64,000 nucleotides of DNA from NCBI RefSeq assembly GCF_963678635.1, contig NC_087068.1, positions 50,613,724 to 50,677,723 of the forward strand. Direction: 5' to 3'. Under the pieces are notes generated by a model. It was not told the origin of the DNA, did no database searches, and saw only the letters and a list, made by a program, of their open reading frames with translations. Shown in pieces: positions 29,701 to 39,329 of the stretch. Each line of letters starts with the position of its first letter. Within the stretch, counting starts at the first letter, position 1. The position numbers and the translations under genes were made by a program. Origin of the DNA: Symsagittifera roscoffensis (taxonomy: Eukaryota > Xenacoelomorpha > Acoela > Convolutidae).

Positions 29701-32700
29701 CGATCTCTGACACATCGGAATTGGAAGTTGTTTCAGACGTGTTGTCCCAGGACTGGGGTCTCGAGTCACCACTTGAGTCGACTGATTCCTCAACATCATA
29801 TTCCAAGTTGTCTGAGATGTTTCTTGACTCCCCGGACAAAACTCTGTCCATCGGTCGCTTTGAACCCGACTCCCCGGACAAAATTCTGCCCCTAGGTGGT
29901 CTAGTCAACCTCTCCCCGGACAAGTCGTCCTGCACGGGCTCAAAGGTGTCTGACTCATCAGAGGAGACGTCCTTGACTGGCTCGAAGGTGTCAGACTCCC
30001 CGGACATTGTCTCGTCCATGGACGAACAATCTGGGCTTGGCTCGTATTCCTCTTTTGCATCCGTGAAGTGCACTCTCCTCGTGAAGCTAGATTTCGACCT
30101 GATCCTGACTTCCTCAGTAGCTTGGTTTTGATTCGATGTTCCATATTCAGTGAACGAAGTTCTCAACAATACTTCTTTCGGCATCGAGGTCACCAGCTGG
30201 TTGACGATCGACCTGCAATCCCGTTCAACGCCTCGGCTGCGAATGGACACTGGCCTCTTCTCTGTTCTCTCGGTGACAGTCAACCTCTGCATAGTCTCCA
30301 TCCATTCACGATCATGCCTATTCACTTCCCTATCCAACAAGTCACGGAGTTTTCCCATGACGTCCGGCGCCACGTTCACCGTCTTATTCAATAAAGCGAT
30401 GCTGTTTATACCCAGCCTGGTCAGTTCTTGCTGTACCAAGTTGGATCGGACTAGCAGGTCCAACGGAACGGGTTCGCCTCTGGCTAAAAGCTTTATCTCC
30501 GCGGCCGTCTCCACTGGAAGGTCAGGGTGTCCAGGTATAGGATGTCCTGATTTGTCTAACCACCTAGTAAGTGGCAGCTTATCGTAGGTTTCTTTGTCCA
30601 GAAAGGAAAACCCGTCTTTGATCTCTGATTGGTTAGCCTGCTTCTCCTCGAGGCGCTCATAAAATTCTGTCTTTTTACTGAGGCTATCTGCGTTCTGGTG
30701 CTTGTCACGGGTACGGTGCTCTATGATCATGTGGTATCCATCCAGGCACACTATCCAACGACCAATATAGCTTTGGTACATCGAATAGGTTTTCAGCCAG
30801 GCAAGGGCACGATTATCCACACGTAACTTGAAGGGAGCACTCCCCAAGTAGGCCCTGTATTTTTCCACGAATGTGATCACCGCAAACATCTCCGCTTTTG
30901 GTGCGCCGTACTTCATTTCAGTATCACTCAGGACTTTACTCCCGTAGGCTATCGGACGAAGAACCGTTCTCCCGTTCCACTCCTGCTCCTGGTGAAGTAT
31001 GCCCGATATCGCAACCACTGATGCATCCGTGTCCAGCACGAACATTCCCTTCTCTGTTGGCATGCCGAGGACCGGTGCCTCGCAAAGTTCACGCTTGATG
31101 TTTTCAAATGAAACTTGTGCCTCATCAGTCCAGGTGAACTTTTTGCCCTTGTTTCTCATCAGCCTCTGCATGGGGTATATCTTGTCAGCATACCCCTTGA
31201 TGAACTCTCGATAATAATTTGCGAATCCCAGAAAACTCATCAGCTGTGTATCTGTCTTAGGTGCCTTCCAGGTCAGCACTGCTTCAACCGCTTCGGGATC
31301 TGGTCTCACTCCATGTTTGTCAACCAGGCCGCCCAGATACTTTATGGAATCCCTGAGGATTTCACACTTAGAGGGTTTGCATTTCAGACCCGCCTGCTTC
31401 ATGCAAGAAAACACCTCCTCCAACCTTTCTATGTGGTCTTCTAAGGTTGGTGTTGCAATCACGACATCATCGACATAACACATAATGAGATTCCCGTATT
31501 TCTTAGTGACGCTCGTGAGTGCCTGGGCCATCAGTCGCTGGAATGTGGCCGTCGCGTTGCACAATCCGAATGGCATCCTCTTCCACTGGAACAGTCCCAG
31601 CTCACACGCGAAACCTGTTTTCTCTCGATCTTGCTTTCTGAGTGGCACTTGCCAGAATGCGGAGCCCAAATCCAACGTCGTGAAGAACTTAGCGTCTCCC
31701 AGCTTGGATAGGCTCTCTTCGATGCGGGGAATCGGGTATGCGTCCTTTATAGTCACTGCGTTCAGATAACGGAAATCACAACAAAATCTGAGTTTTCCCC
31801 CTTTCTTTTTCGCCATGACCACGCCACAAGCCCATGGGGACTTCGACGGCTCAATCATGTCGTACTCCATTAACATTTCAATTTCCTTCCTACACGCTTC
31901 TGACTTGTTTGGGGTCACTCTTCTCGCCCCTTCCCTATGAGGTACCGAGCCCTCTTCTATCTCAATCTCGTGCTCTACAAAATTGCAACAACCTATATCG
32001 GCCTTATGCTTTGAAAAAACGTCTGCGTTCCGATCTAGCACCGCCCTGAGCGAATCTAGTTCCTTGTCAGATATTTTACCCTTCAGATGTTCTATCTCAG
32101 GTAGGACAGGCCTATTCGCTGCTAACTCTGCTTCCGTCGGCCTCTCAGGAAAGTTGGAACAACTAGACAGCCCATCATCTGTTTCCGACTTCATTGAAAA
32201 CAATTTCCTAGAAGATTTCAATTCAATTACTCTTTTCATTATACATTCTTGGTTCGCATGTAATGGACATTTAGTTACATCAAACTTCTTCAAGTTCTCC
32301 ACACTCAGAAAGTCTGTGTTCAGAGGCAAAGCGTAGCCAAGTTTCTTTCCCCTCTGTATTGTCACTGTTGTTGCTTCTGTGTTCAATAACACACTCACAC
32401 ACAGTCCGCTCTGAGTGAGTGAGAAGCTTCTTCCTAAAATAGCCGAGCTTTTACTGTTTGGATTTGGTACCAGACACACCTGTCTGTCATTGCTGAGTTC
32501 ATTCAAGTTCCTCATCCTAAACGTCGCTACTACGGCTTGGTTCGGTTTTAATCTAACTTTTCGATCCAGAAAAATCGGCACCTTGGCCTGATTAATTAAG
32601 ATCTTATTAAGGGGTCTTTTCTCATACTTTCTTTCAGGATCCTTGATCCTAATCAATCCGTCATTGAGATCAATCGTGACGTCAAAGTTGCGAACGAAAT

Positions 32701-35700
32701 CCCTTCCTAGGATGAACTGGTCGGATTCATCCAAATTCTCTACTACTAGGAAGCTCATCCAAAGATGTCTTCCTCCGAGCTGCAGTGAGATGATCGGGGT
32801 TCGTCCGGCGACATAGATCGCTCCCTGATTGGCAGCTGCCAACCTGATGTTTGTCGGTATGAGATCCGATCTTTCGAAACCCATGTCGGTCCAAGTTTTG
32901 ACTGGCATGACACTAACCACTGCTCCCGTGTCTAGCAGCCCCTTTACTGAAAGTTGTCTGCCTTGCACGTCCAGAACGTGTGCGGCCAGATCGGCCTCGC
33001 AACCAATATGCACCGCATCTTGTTCGAGCATCGCGTTGTGTCCGATTCGTCTGACCTTCAGCTCCTCTTGACTAATGTATATCCGGCCAACCTGATCGTT
33101 CGCATCAGTTATGTGAGCTTTCGTGTAGATATTGATGCCATCCACATTCATCAGAATCGGGTAAGGGCCATAGACATCGATATAATGTCCGTCCACTTTC
33201 ATCAGCCTCGGACCTCCCGTTGTGAGCAGCGCTCGCACTGCCCTGGAGTCCAGTTTGGGATCCTTCTCCTTCAGGTAGTCGGCATAGATGTCCAGGTGGA
33301 TTAGTGTAATCTCGGATGGTTCACTCAAGTTCTTGACCACCTGGTGCCCTGCGACTGAGATGATGGACATTATTTTGGTCCCCGCCTTCGTCATGCCGAA
33401 AGTCTTGCCAGATATAACGTTCAGTTTTAGTCCCTGTTTCTTGGGCTCCTCTTTGTCTTCTACTTTTGTCGCTTTACCGAGGACATTAAGACTCTCCCGA
33501 AGATCTGTGCTTTCCAGCTCCGACCTTACCCATTGCTCCACTTCTTTCGTGGCAAGGTCCTGTTTGACATTCTGCAGCGCTGTCCTTGCCGCCAGGCCGT
33601 AATCCACCTTGAGTGGACTAGACGACTCTGCTTCGAGGTTCGAGGCTACCACCTCGTCAGGCCATGTCTTAATCTTTTTGGTCGCAAAGGTGCTCGGTGT
33701 CGTTTCCTTTCTCCGAGATTCAGCCTCGTTCATCAGACGTGCTCGACTGGCCTTGACACCCGAAAGCGCCTCTTCGTGGCGGGGATGTTTCGCGTCCGCT
33801 ACTGCGTCCCAAAATTGAGTACAATCCGACTTGAAGTGTCCCTCCAAATTACAGAAGAAACACCTCGGACCATATTTCATGATGAGCCCCCTGACGTACT
33901 CCTCATGATCCTCGTCGGTCGCATCGGCGTCCTCAAGAAAGTGGTCTATAGCCTTCATGTTCTGTTTGTATGCAGAACACGCAGAAACGTGATGGTCCAT
34001 CGAACCACAATTCGCGCACGACCTCCTCTTGTCCATGTCATCGCGAGGTTTGTACCAACTGGAATTCGCACCAGTGTTTGTCCCGCTATAGTTACCATAA
34101 TTGCTGTAACGGTTTTGCGCCCTCGGTTTTATGAGTAAATACTCGCGTGACTTCATACGCAAGTCGTCAGGCGTGGGTACCTGGTCAAGCGACAGGGTGA
34201 AGTGAGTGGCCAACATCGTCTTCAACTCCTCACTCCTTACTCCATCCATGAACTTCGAAGCAATCGCCAAGTTTCGCTCGGATATTCTCTCATCCGGGTT
34301 GCTTCTCCTCCTGAGCAATTCAAGGTCGTCCAAGAATTTATCTATTGATTCTTCATCTCTCTGACGCCTCTTCTCGAACTTCACCATAGCCTGGTGCCCT
34401 TGTACTCCAGAGCCGAAACGATTCAGCAGAATGTCGAATATCTTGCGAGCGCTGTCTCTCTCATTGGCTCTTTTCGCCATTACACAATTTAATGCAGTAC
34501 CCTCCAGGTTGCTCGTCAGCGCGCTGCACTCTTGTTTCTTGGAGAGATTCTCTTCCTCAAAGTGTAACTTCATCACCTCTATCCAAGTATCAATGCAGCC
34601 GTCTGACTCGTCTTTATATGACTTCGGCTTTTTCAGTGTTCTTCTTGACCTCTCTCCTCTCTCGGTTGACTTCGAGAGCTTGGTGATGAATGTTTCAAGA
34701 GATCTGTTCAGAGGCTCAAACATCGAGGCATACATCGTTGTGTCTTGCGAGTCTGTAGTCAGATCTGGTACTGAACTGACTTGTGGCACGGTTGGCAATC
34801 TTGTCTCCGGGGTGGCATCTGCCTCCGGCGGTACTGGATTCGTCCAGCCAGGCCTCTGCGGGGCTGCCCTTGGCCGCTCCTTGTTTCTATGTTCGTAGTT
34901 CGTTCTCGAGCCTTGCTGGGCTCTGGCACTGTTGCCCGTACCATCTCCAACATTCGCATGGCTTGAGCGCTCCCTTGAGTTGGAATGCTCCTGCCAACTA
35001 CTCCCATTCAGGATCGCGTCAAGCTTCCGCATCATCAAGTCAGATTTGGCGTCTAACCTCTTCTCCAGGCCAGTCATCGTTTGGGCGTAAGTATTATCAT
35101 GATCATTCAATAATCGCTCGATCTCTCTTGTCATCCTTGCCTCTCTTTCCTCTGACTCTTTGTTTGCCTGTGCCAGGCTCTCAGCCAGGCATTGATCGGT
35201 GTTATGAATCAATTGAGCCTGATCAAACCTCGCCTGCGACTTCACGTGCGTTAGCTCGTCTTTCAAACTCTCTCGACCATGGTGAGCTCTCTCGTCAACT
35301 TGATCTATCTTCTTAGTCATATCCCGCCTCAATTCATCCAGACCATTCATTACGCCAGCGAACATGTCACTTATGTCGCCAGTGGCCCCAAATGACGGGG
35401 TTAGTCCCAGAGAAGATGAGGTCAACGGCGGCTGCAGCCTGGTGCTTGATGACGCACCGCCTCTTTGCTTGCTCATCGACGTCATTAATCTGTCGAAGGT
35501 TGACGACGCTCCCATCGTTATCCCATCTGACATGGGCCTGGTCGGCGAGGTTGATGACGCCTTCCTGCTCATATCATTCCTTGGGCACGGTGTGAAGTTC
35601 ACATCCGGATGGGTTATCTCCGGGTAGTCATCACTGGAAGTCAAACCTACAGTTGGTAGTGACGCCATGCGTTCGTCGTACAAGGACTTCCAACTCTTCT

Positions 35701-36238
35701 TGGCCTTCGAGAACGTCTGCTCTTCACCCGGACTCATACTCGACATCATCGCGTTGTTGCTCTGTTTGGCCAAGGATGAGTGTGCACTTGTCAGATGTGA
35801 AGGTTCCTTTCTCCATTTATAGCTCTTAGTCTCTGATTTGGACATTCCCCTGTACAACACTTCCTCCCGAGGTTCGACCTCGGGACGCTCCGAGGTCTCC
35901 TCTGTCCTCTCGGCTTCCTCCCGTTCGAGGACCTCGTCTGGCTCAAAGTCGGGTCGAATGAGCGTTCGCTCCCCTTCGTCAAAGGGATCCACCAGCGTTT
36001 CGCTCGCAGGCTCGGCCTCGGCGCTCCGCCTTTGATTGCCATCGAGGTTTTTCTCGCTCCTTAGTTTCATTTCGCTCACTGAAAGATCAGGTTGACCTTT
36101 AGTCGATTCGTCTTCAGCAAACGCGTCGGAAGCGCTGCTAAACGAGGTTTGGCTACGCCTAGTTCTAAACTTCCGCGTGCTTCCCTTGCTTAGCCTGGGA
36201 ATTTTAGTAGTCGATCCTAGCGAGTCCCTGCACTGCAT
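26756..36238 (-). CDS. Giant-element gag-pol polyprotein, 3160 aa, Ty3/gypsy class
   Basis: One uninterrupted frame; start chosen at the first in-frame ATG (36238, MQCRDSLG). Gag: disordered N-terminus, coiled coil at about 293-406, capsid-like region at about 540-670 (CIDTWIEVMKLHFEEE), and two CCHC knuckles from Cys741 (CANCGSMDHHVSAC) and Cys793 (CFFCNLEGHFKSDC). Protease LLDTGAVVSV (Asp1103). RT motif A LDLGSAFWQVPL (Asp1523) and YVDD (1588-1591). RNase H with Asp1738. A spacer at about 1870-2340 holds four repeats of an SGE core, three of them LSGE. Integrase: HHCC zinc finger from His2379, catalytic Asp2445, Asp2504, Glu2540 (D,D35E), then a GPY/F-like module (KKWRGPF, near 2680). A long acidic region leads to a macro-domain-like end (about 3025-3155). 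Gag and Pol share one frame with no stop or shift. The key catalytic residues of PR, RT and IN are present. Confidence 0.95.
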   Translation of the reverse strand: MQCRDSLGSTTKIPRLSKGSTRKFRTRRSQTSFSSASDAFAEDESTKGQPDLSVSEMKLRSEKNLDGNQRRSAEAEPASETLVDPFDEGERTLIRPDFEPDEVLEREEAERTEETSERPEVEPREEVLYRGMSKSETKSYKWRKEPSHLTSAHSSLAKQSNNAMMSSMSPGEEQTFSKAKKSWKSLYDERMASLPTVGLTSSDDYPEITHPDVNFTPCPRNDMSRKASSTSPTRPMSDGITMGASSTFDRLMTSMSKQRGGASSSTRLQPPLTSSSLGLTPSFGATGDISDMFAGVMNGLDELRRDMTKKIDQVDERAHHGRESLKDELTHVKSQARFDQAQLIHNTDQCLAESLAQANKESEEREARMTREIERLLNDHDNTYAQTMTGLEKRLDAKSDLMMRKLDAILNGSSWQEHSNSRERSSHANVGDGTGNSARAQQGSRTNYEHRNKERPRAAPQRPGWTNPVPPEADATPETRLPTVPQVSSVPDLTTDSQDTTMYASMFEPLNRSLETFITKLSKSTERGERSRRTLKKPKSYKDESDGCIDTWIEVMKLHFEEENLSKKQECSALTSNLEGTALNCVMAKRANERDSARKIFDILLNRFGSGVQGHQAMVKFEKRRQRDEESIDKFLDDLELLRRRSNPDERISERNLAIASKFMDGVRSEELKTMLATHFTLSLDQVPTPDDLRMKSREYLLIKPRAQNRYSNYGNYSGTNTGANSSWYKPRDDMDKRRSCANCGSMDHHVSACSAYKQNMKAIDHFLEDADATDEDHEEYVRGLIMKYGPRCFFCNLEGHFKSDCTQFWDAVADAKHPRHEEALSGVKASRARLMNEAESRRKETTPSTFATKKIKTWPDEVVASNLEAESSSPLKVDYGLAARTALQNVKQDLATKEVEQWVRSELESTDLRESLNVLGKATKVEDKEEPKKQGLKLNVISGKTFGMTKAGTKIMSIISVAGHQVVKNLSEPSEITLIHLDIYADYLKEKDPKLDSRAVRALLTTGGPRLMKVDGHYIDVYGPYPILMNVDGINIYTKAHITDANDQVGRIYISQEELKVRRIGHNAMLEQDAVHIGCEADLAAHVLDVQGRQLSVKGLLDTGAVVSVMPVKTWTDMGFERSDLIPTNIRLAAANQGAIYVAGRTPIISLQLGGRHLWMSFLVVENLDESDQFILGRDFVRNFDVTIDLNDGLIRIKDPERKYEKRPLNKILINQAKVPIFLDRKVRLKPNQAVVATFRMRNLNELSNDRQVCLVPNPNSKSSAILGRSFSLTQSGLCVSVLLNTEATTVTIQRGKKLGYALPLNTDFLSVENLKKFDVTKCPLHANQECIMKRVIELKSSRKLFSMKSETDDGLSSCSNFPERPTEAELAANRPVLPEIEHLKGKISDKELDSLRAVLDRNADVFSKHKADIGCCNFVEHEIEIEEGSVPHREGARRVTPNKSEACRKEIEMLMEYDMIEPSKSPWACGVVMAKKKGGKLRFCCDFRYLNAVTIKDAYPIPRIEESLSKLGDAKFFTTLDLGSAFWQVPLRKQDREKTGFACELGLFQWKRMPFGLCNATATFQRLMAQALTSVTKKYGNLIMCYVDDVVIATPTLEDHIERLEEVFSCMKQAGLKCKPSKCEILRDSIKYLGGLVDKHGVRPDPEAVEAVLTWKAPKTDTQLMSFLGFANYYREFIKGYADKIYPMQRLMRNKGKKFTWTDEAQVSFENIKRELCEAPVLGMPTEKGMFVLDTDASVVAISGILHQEQEWNGRTVLRPIAYGSKVLSDTEMKYGAPKAEMFAVITFVEKYRAYLGSAPFKLRVDNRALAWLKTYSMYQSYIGRWIVCLDGYHMIIEHRTRDKHQNADSLSKKTEFYERLEEKQANQSEIKDGFSFLDKETYDKLPLTRWLDKSGHPIPGHPDLPVETAAEIKLLARGEPVPLDLLVRSNLVQQELTRLGINSIALLNKTVNVAPDVMGKLRDLLDREVNRHDREWMETMQRLTVTERTEKRPVSIRSRGVERDCRSIVNQLVTSMPKEVLLRTSFTEYGTSNQNQATEEVRIRSKSSFTRRVHFTDAKEEYEPSPDCSSMDETMSGESDTFEPVKDVSSDESDTFEPVQDDLSGERLTRPPRGRILSGESGSKRPMDRVLSGESRNISDNLEYDVEESVDSSGDSRPQSWDNTSETTSNSDVSEIAIHSLLVDWKQRGLDRETHQDPDRDRYTSDEEGTVVDNAADELELIAVSKRPTRLLPHGTVVRTNLEPSVQEATPLKKIWCVKLMDDAHAPEIMSGQMNVVKTYLKARYRLSDLLRAQRNDRMTSSLKRWIENGAPDKGDLEEDSYKILKQFYLKRKDLLYLNKDGIVACKRKEEDKVLYKYNSIVLPQLYQTELLFRSHDQMGHQGVDKVYNRIQKRFEWPGLKKACEKWIAACLSCQQAKDPRKLRFPLQSIESSGFNEVVQIDHQKICMTATGYNQVLVMIDHFSKYAEAAPCMTASAEETCDHLINVWIARHGCPITFQSDNGKAFVGDLTKELMKRSQVAQAHSTTYHPQTNGLVERQNRTLVSMLRVYCSRYMDDWDKHLPQVMGAYNSTEHSTTGISPHMMLTGHEKPLPLTFFYPEYEGKRTAPQTYVRDVIRRQQDLNDLCWRNTQQAQIRQKRRFDKRTADAKAYSVGDYVWVFQEVVPPKGTKKLLKKWRGPFQITEVHQGGRFYRLSTGRAAHYENIKPHNASSEDWCIPADMQEGDYLIVDPACEVNERGTRDKNDGNEVVDDCDLPLDLELTERVEVDDETLPYAEEDWDCPEQTEIDKGIQPDFPLTMETRQSKKGKNQKKYNPYGEDFVVDRIVVSDVIDSLVGLDEVAMLGEIDLVNDMDQDWIDDRSEPEVEFEPEAEQTHEQELTNLRVLEWLHDLPTDPKETILTIQDVDRDGVKYISHDNTESNWVAPDGPLRVPQSNLGLLDFGRSTGTSMDIFVRGVGVGLTHTENLIIKKLKSARETGELETEGENAKKPPFGRIFESYFDLPNHYSNNIVITDSDFILTERTCAIAITADVSFKTALAADFKREYKNIEFLWKQRPGVGGMIALPPVASQIPGKYLCFLVTKATDRQHVNPESLVLALTRLRDFLVERGVTSLSLPVYDPNRGKLHPRELYALVHVIFSETDIEVYLHKKYYLSIC
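26770..27162 (-). other. Macro-domain-like C-terminal region of Pol
   Basis: Residues of about 3025-3155 run CAIAITADVSFKTALAADF, KYLCFLVTKATDRQHV, a helix, VTSLSLPVYDPNRGKLHP, then a helix and EVYLH. This order of strands and helices follows the TARG1/OARD1 branch of macro domains (ADP-ribose hydrolases). The Lys in the TK motif (residue 3086) is kept. The loop that normally supplies the catalytic Asp reads differently (Gly or Asn at the expected place), so binding without catalysis, or no activity, is possible. Assigned by motif order only. Confidence 0.5.
27364..27401 (-). promoter_or_regulatory. Internal copy of the polypurine tract plus hairpin, within pol
   Basis: The plus strand reads CTCCCCGGACAA (27364-27375), then a hairpin ATCGAC/GTCGAT (27384-27389 with 27396-27401) with loop gtcccc. 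The same arrangement flanks the 3' LTR. It is read in a different codon phase from the other pol copies, so the conservation looks nucleotide-level. Candidate second plus-strand primer site. Confidence 0.45.
29828..30008 (-). repeat. Four copies of the TTGTCCGGGGAG-like motif in the pol spacer
   Basis: Plus-strand CTCCCCGGACA occurs at 29828, 29870, 29912 and 29996. In frame the copies encode LSGES (two), LSGER and MSGES, in the spacer between RNase H and integrase. The same motif occurs at 27364 in another codon phase and next to the 3' LTR. Confidence 0.7.
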
Positions 36239-36689
36239 AGTTTTTAACAAAATGAAAGTATTCGTAATTTGATGGCAATGCAAACGTACCACAAACAAGA
36301 TTTAGTTAAATCACTTAACGCTGCCTACTCGATTCCGTCAGTATCAAAATGTCTCTTAGATCTCTCACGACTAAATCAGTGGCTCAGCTAAGGTTACACA
36401 CAGGGTCTACCCAGTATTGATATAATGCTAACTCAACCCGGTTGTATAGTATAACAGTATCACTAAGTTTCCACAAGATATAATCGACACACAAAACACA
36501 ATCGATAATCAGATAAGAATATCTCACAGGTGACAGCGACCTTTTGTCAGTATCAATTTATCGCCACACAATTTATCAAGTCACTGCTTTGTTAAAATTA
36601 AACAATCTTTGATAAAAAGCAGTAATGATTCAGAAATAGATTAATAAAACTTAGTCTTAAAGAAAAAGACTTCCCCCAATCGGAACGAT

Positions 36690-37006
36690 CCGAAAGAACG
36701 AAGCCCAGGACACAGTCTTCTCAAGTGGGTGTGTGTCTGCCTAATACACCCACCGAGGTCTTCTTTTAGGTGTCCTGCGATTGCCCGAGCTGTCCTACTA
36801 AGTAGCTCAAGGCAACCTCTGATCGAAAATTCTTCAAAAGTCTATGAAAAAGCTCCCCCACACCCGGAACGCTCCAAGTGCACGAGAGCAGGGAACAACT
36901 TTTCTTCTCAAGTGAGTGTGTATTTGCCTAATACACTCACCGAGGTCTTCTTTTATTTGTTCCCGGATTGCCCGAACTTTCCTATTAAGTAGCTCAAGGC
37001 AACCAC
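36690..37006 (-). ncRNA. Duplicated structured RNA block with covarying stems
   Basis: Two copies (36690-36820 and 36872-37006) fold alike. Outer stem: AGGACAC/GTGTCCT (36707-36713 with 36770-36776) versus GGGAACA/TGTTCCC (36891-36897 with 36958-36964). Inner stem: GTGGGTGT/ACACCCAC (36725-36732 with 36746-36753) versus GTGAGTGT/ACACTCAC (36912-36919 with 36933-36940). Second hairpin: TTGCC/GGCAA around GAGCT/AGCTC (36781-36815) versus GAACT/AGCTC (36968-37002), a G-U wobble only if the minus strand is the RNA. Five stem positions change in compensating pairs. Packaging, dimerisation, nuclear export or internal initiation are all possible. Confidence 0.7.
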
Positions 37007-37243
37007 ACAACCTAAATCACAATCAAAAAAAAATTCTTTGTTCGGGTACTTCTGATACACCCAATGTAGAATCCAAAGTTGATCACGAATTTCCGGGTCA
37101 GAATGAGTTCTTATGATCCTGATAAGCACGCCTAATATCCTAATATGATCTTAATTAAATGGATATTTTCCGTTTCCCAAATTGCCACAGAAAGTTTACT
37201 CAAGTCTCTAACAAGGAAGATCGTTAGAAGGTTTAAGACACTC

Positions 37244-39281
37244 CGGAGGGTTACCTCGGAGGGTGCCTTGATCACCCAAGTTACTTCGGAGGGTACCTTA
37301 ATCACCCAAGTTACCTCGGAGGGTCCCCCTAAATTTACTAAGGAGGGTCAATAAGATGCTTAATATGCTCCGGAGGGTTACTTCGGAGGGTACCTCAAAA
37401 ATTTTCAAATTTTTCGATCTCGCTTAGAAGGTTCTCCCCCTCGCTTCAAAAAGCGTCAAAACAAGCTAGGAGCTCTAAGGGGAGCTGTTTTAACTTCTTA
37501 GGGTGATCTCGTGGAAATTTTCCACTAAGGAGGGTTGCTAAAGGGTTTAGCTGACTCCGGAGGGTCACTTCGGAGGGTTCCCCCAAAATCAAGAAAAAGG
37601 GTTATATCACCGCAGTAAAGCCTCTGAAAGCGGTCTACCTGACTTAAAACTAGGTTGGCTGACACGGTCAAACTTCCCAGTTGAATAAAAAGATGTTTTG
37701 ATAAAATTTTCTGCCGCTCGGAGGGTTGCCCGTGATTTGGACCCTCCGAACCAACAAATTCTAAAAAAATTTTCTTTTCCGAAATAATCAACCCAAAAAC
37801 GGTTGCGATTCAGAAAAGTGGTCAAAAACGTCGACTTATGGTACCAAAATTATCCCGATCGGATAACTAGTCTTTGAAAAATCGCCAAAAACGCGTTCGT
37901 CAAAGTGGCCTATTTTCACCACCTATATAGGTTCTGAAAGACTTTTTCCGCAATTCCGGTCGAAAGTGCCTAAAAACACTTGAAATGAGCGTAGCAGCCC
38001 TGTACGGCACTGGAATAATGCAAAAAAACCGGACCAAAATTGGTTTAGAAACAAAAATTTGGCCAAAAACTATCAAATTTGGACCCTCCGATTCCTTGCT
38101 TTTCCAAACCTTAAGTCGTTAGCTCTATCCACGGAGCTACTCGTAGGGTTACCCAAAAATTTCTCTAGTAACCGAGCACGTTATGCTAGCACGCTCCTAA
38201 CGCAAAAATTTTTATTGCTCTAGCTCTAAAAACTCAAAAACTCGATCCCCAAAACAGATTGACAAAATACAAAAAATTATCAAAATTTTGATCGAAAAAT
38301 TTTGTTTTTTTCCAACTTCTACTGAGTCTTTTCTCACGCGGTTTCTTTAGTTAGGGGGATCGAACTACGTAGCTACTCCCTATATAAAAGCTTTTTGCCT
38401 ATCGGAAAAGCTCGGATATCCGAAAATTTGGGGTCTACAGTTTGGTCGAAAATTGGTAATTTTCGACAAAAAATGGGTGTTTCTTGGGTCTAACTAGGAG
38501 ATAAGTAATACATAATAGGGATAATAATCTATTAATAGTCGTCAATGAATAGTACTATACCCTCCTTTGCACCAAAATATCCGAATTAAGACCCTTAACT
38601 CGGAAATTTGTAATCGATGGAGGGTACAATCGGACCCCACCACTTAAGTTTTAATGAAACAGTACCCGAACGATACTAAAATTGCTTCAACGATACCCAA
38701 CAGTCGTTGCGGATGTTGTCCTTGATGTCCCTGTTGAGTGTGGAACACGCTGATCAGCTTGCCACTCTACCCTCCGGCCACCGGCAAAATCACCATTAAC
38801 GTGCTTAAACACTCAAATTACACTCGAGGGAGGGTATCCAACCCTTCACCAAAACACACGATCTTTCTATCAGAAACGATATAAATCAATCTGAAACAAC
38901 AACAAATAGGAAGGTCAGATCACATCTCGTCCGGAAATAACATATAAACTGTCACTTTATGTTTTTTACTGTTTTTGGTCTTTTTTGGATTTTTTTACTG
39001 TTTTTTGTACTTTTTTGTTTTTAAATAATTATGTTTTTGGCTTTTTCTTGGTTATACACTGTTTTTGTTTGGTTTTACGCTTTCTCTTTAGTTGTTTTCG
39101 GTCCCGGGACCTCGGGACAAGCGGGTTCATGACTTCCCACCTAACCCTCCGGCCCCCGGAATTTTCGGTGTTAACTAAGTTAAAAAGCTAAATTGTACTA
39201 GACGGAGGGTACGCACCTTCCCCCTAGTACAATAACGGTCATTAAGACCTCTAACTCGGGCATACGCCCGGAGCGGAGGGT
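37244..39281. repeat. Array of CGGAGGGT / ACCCTCCG 8-mers in the leader
   Basis: Exact copies start at 37244, 37257, 37287, 37317, 37371, 37384, 37558, 37571, 37719, 39203 and 39274 (plus) and at 37741, 38083, 38769 and 39144 (reverse). Near copies lie at 37341, 37528 and 38618. Three pairs are spaced exactly 13 bp apart within a shared block (CTCCGGAGGGT, two bases, CTTCGGAGGGT or close). One further copy lies in each LTR. Confidence 0.75.
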
Positions 39282-39329
39282 TCGTCGCTGAAACGCTTGC
39301 TGATCATGACGGTTTCATGCCTTTAACAG

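Noticed and set aside
33533-34138. 201-codon plus-strand frame over the gag-pol region, and similar frames at 28942, 34431 and 34783
   Set aside because: They are antisense to an intact polyprotein with clear domains and show no protein signature of their own.
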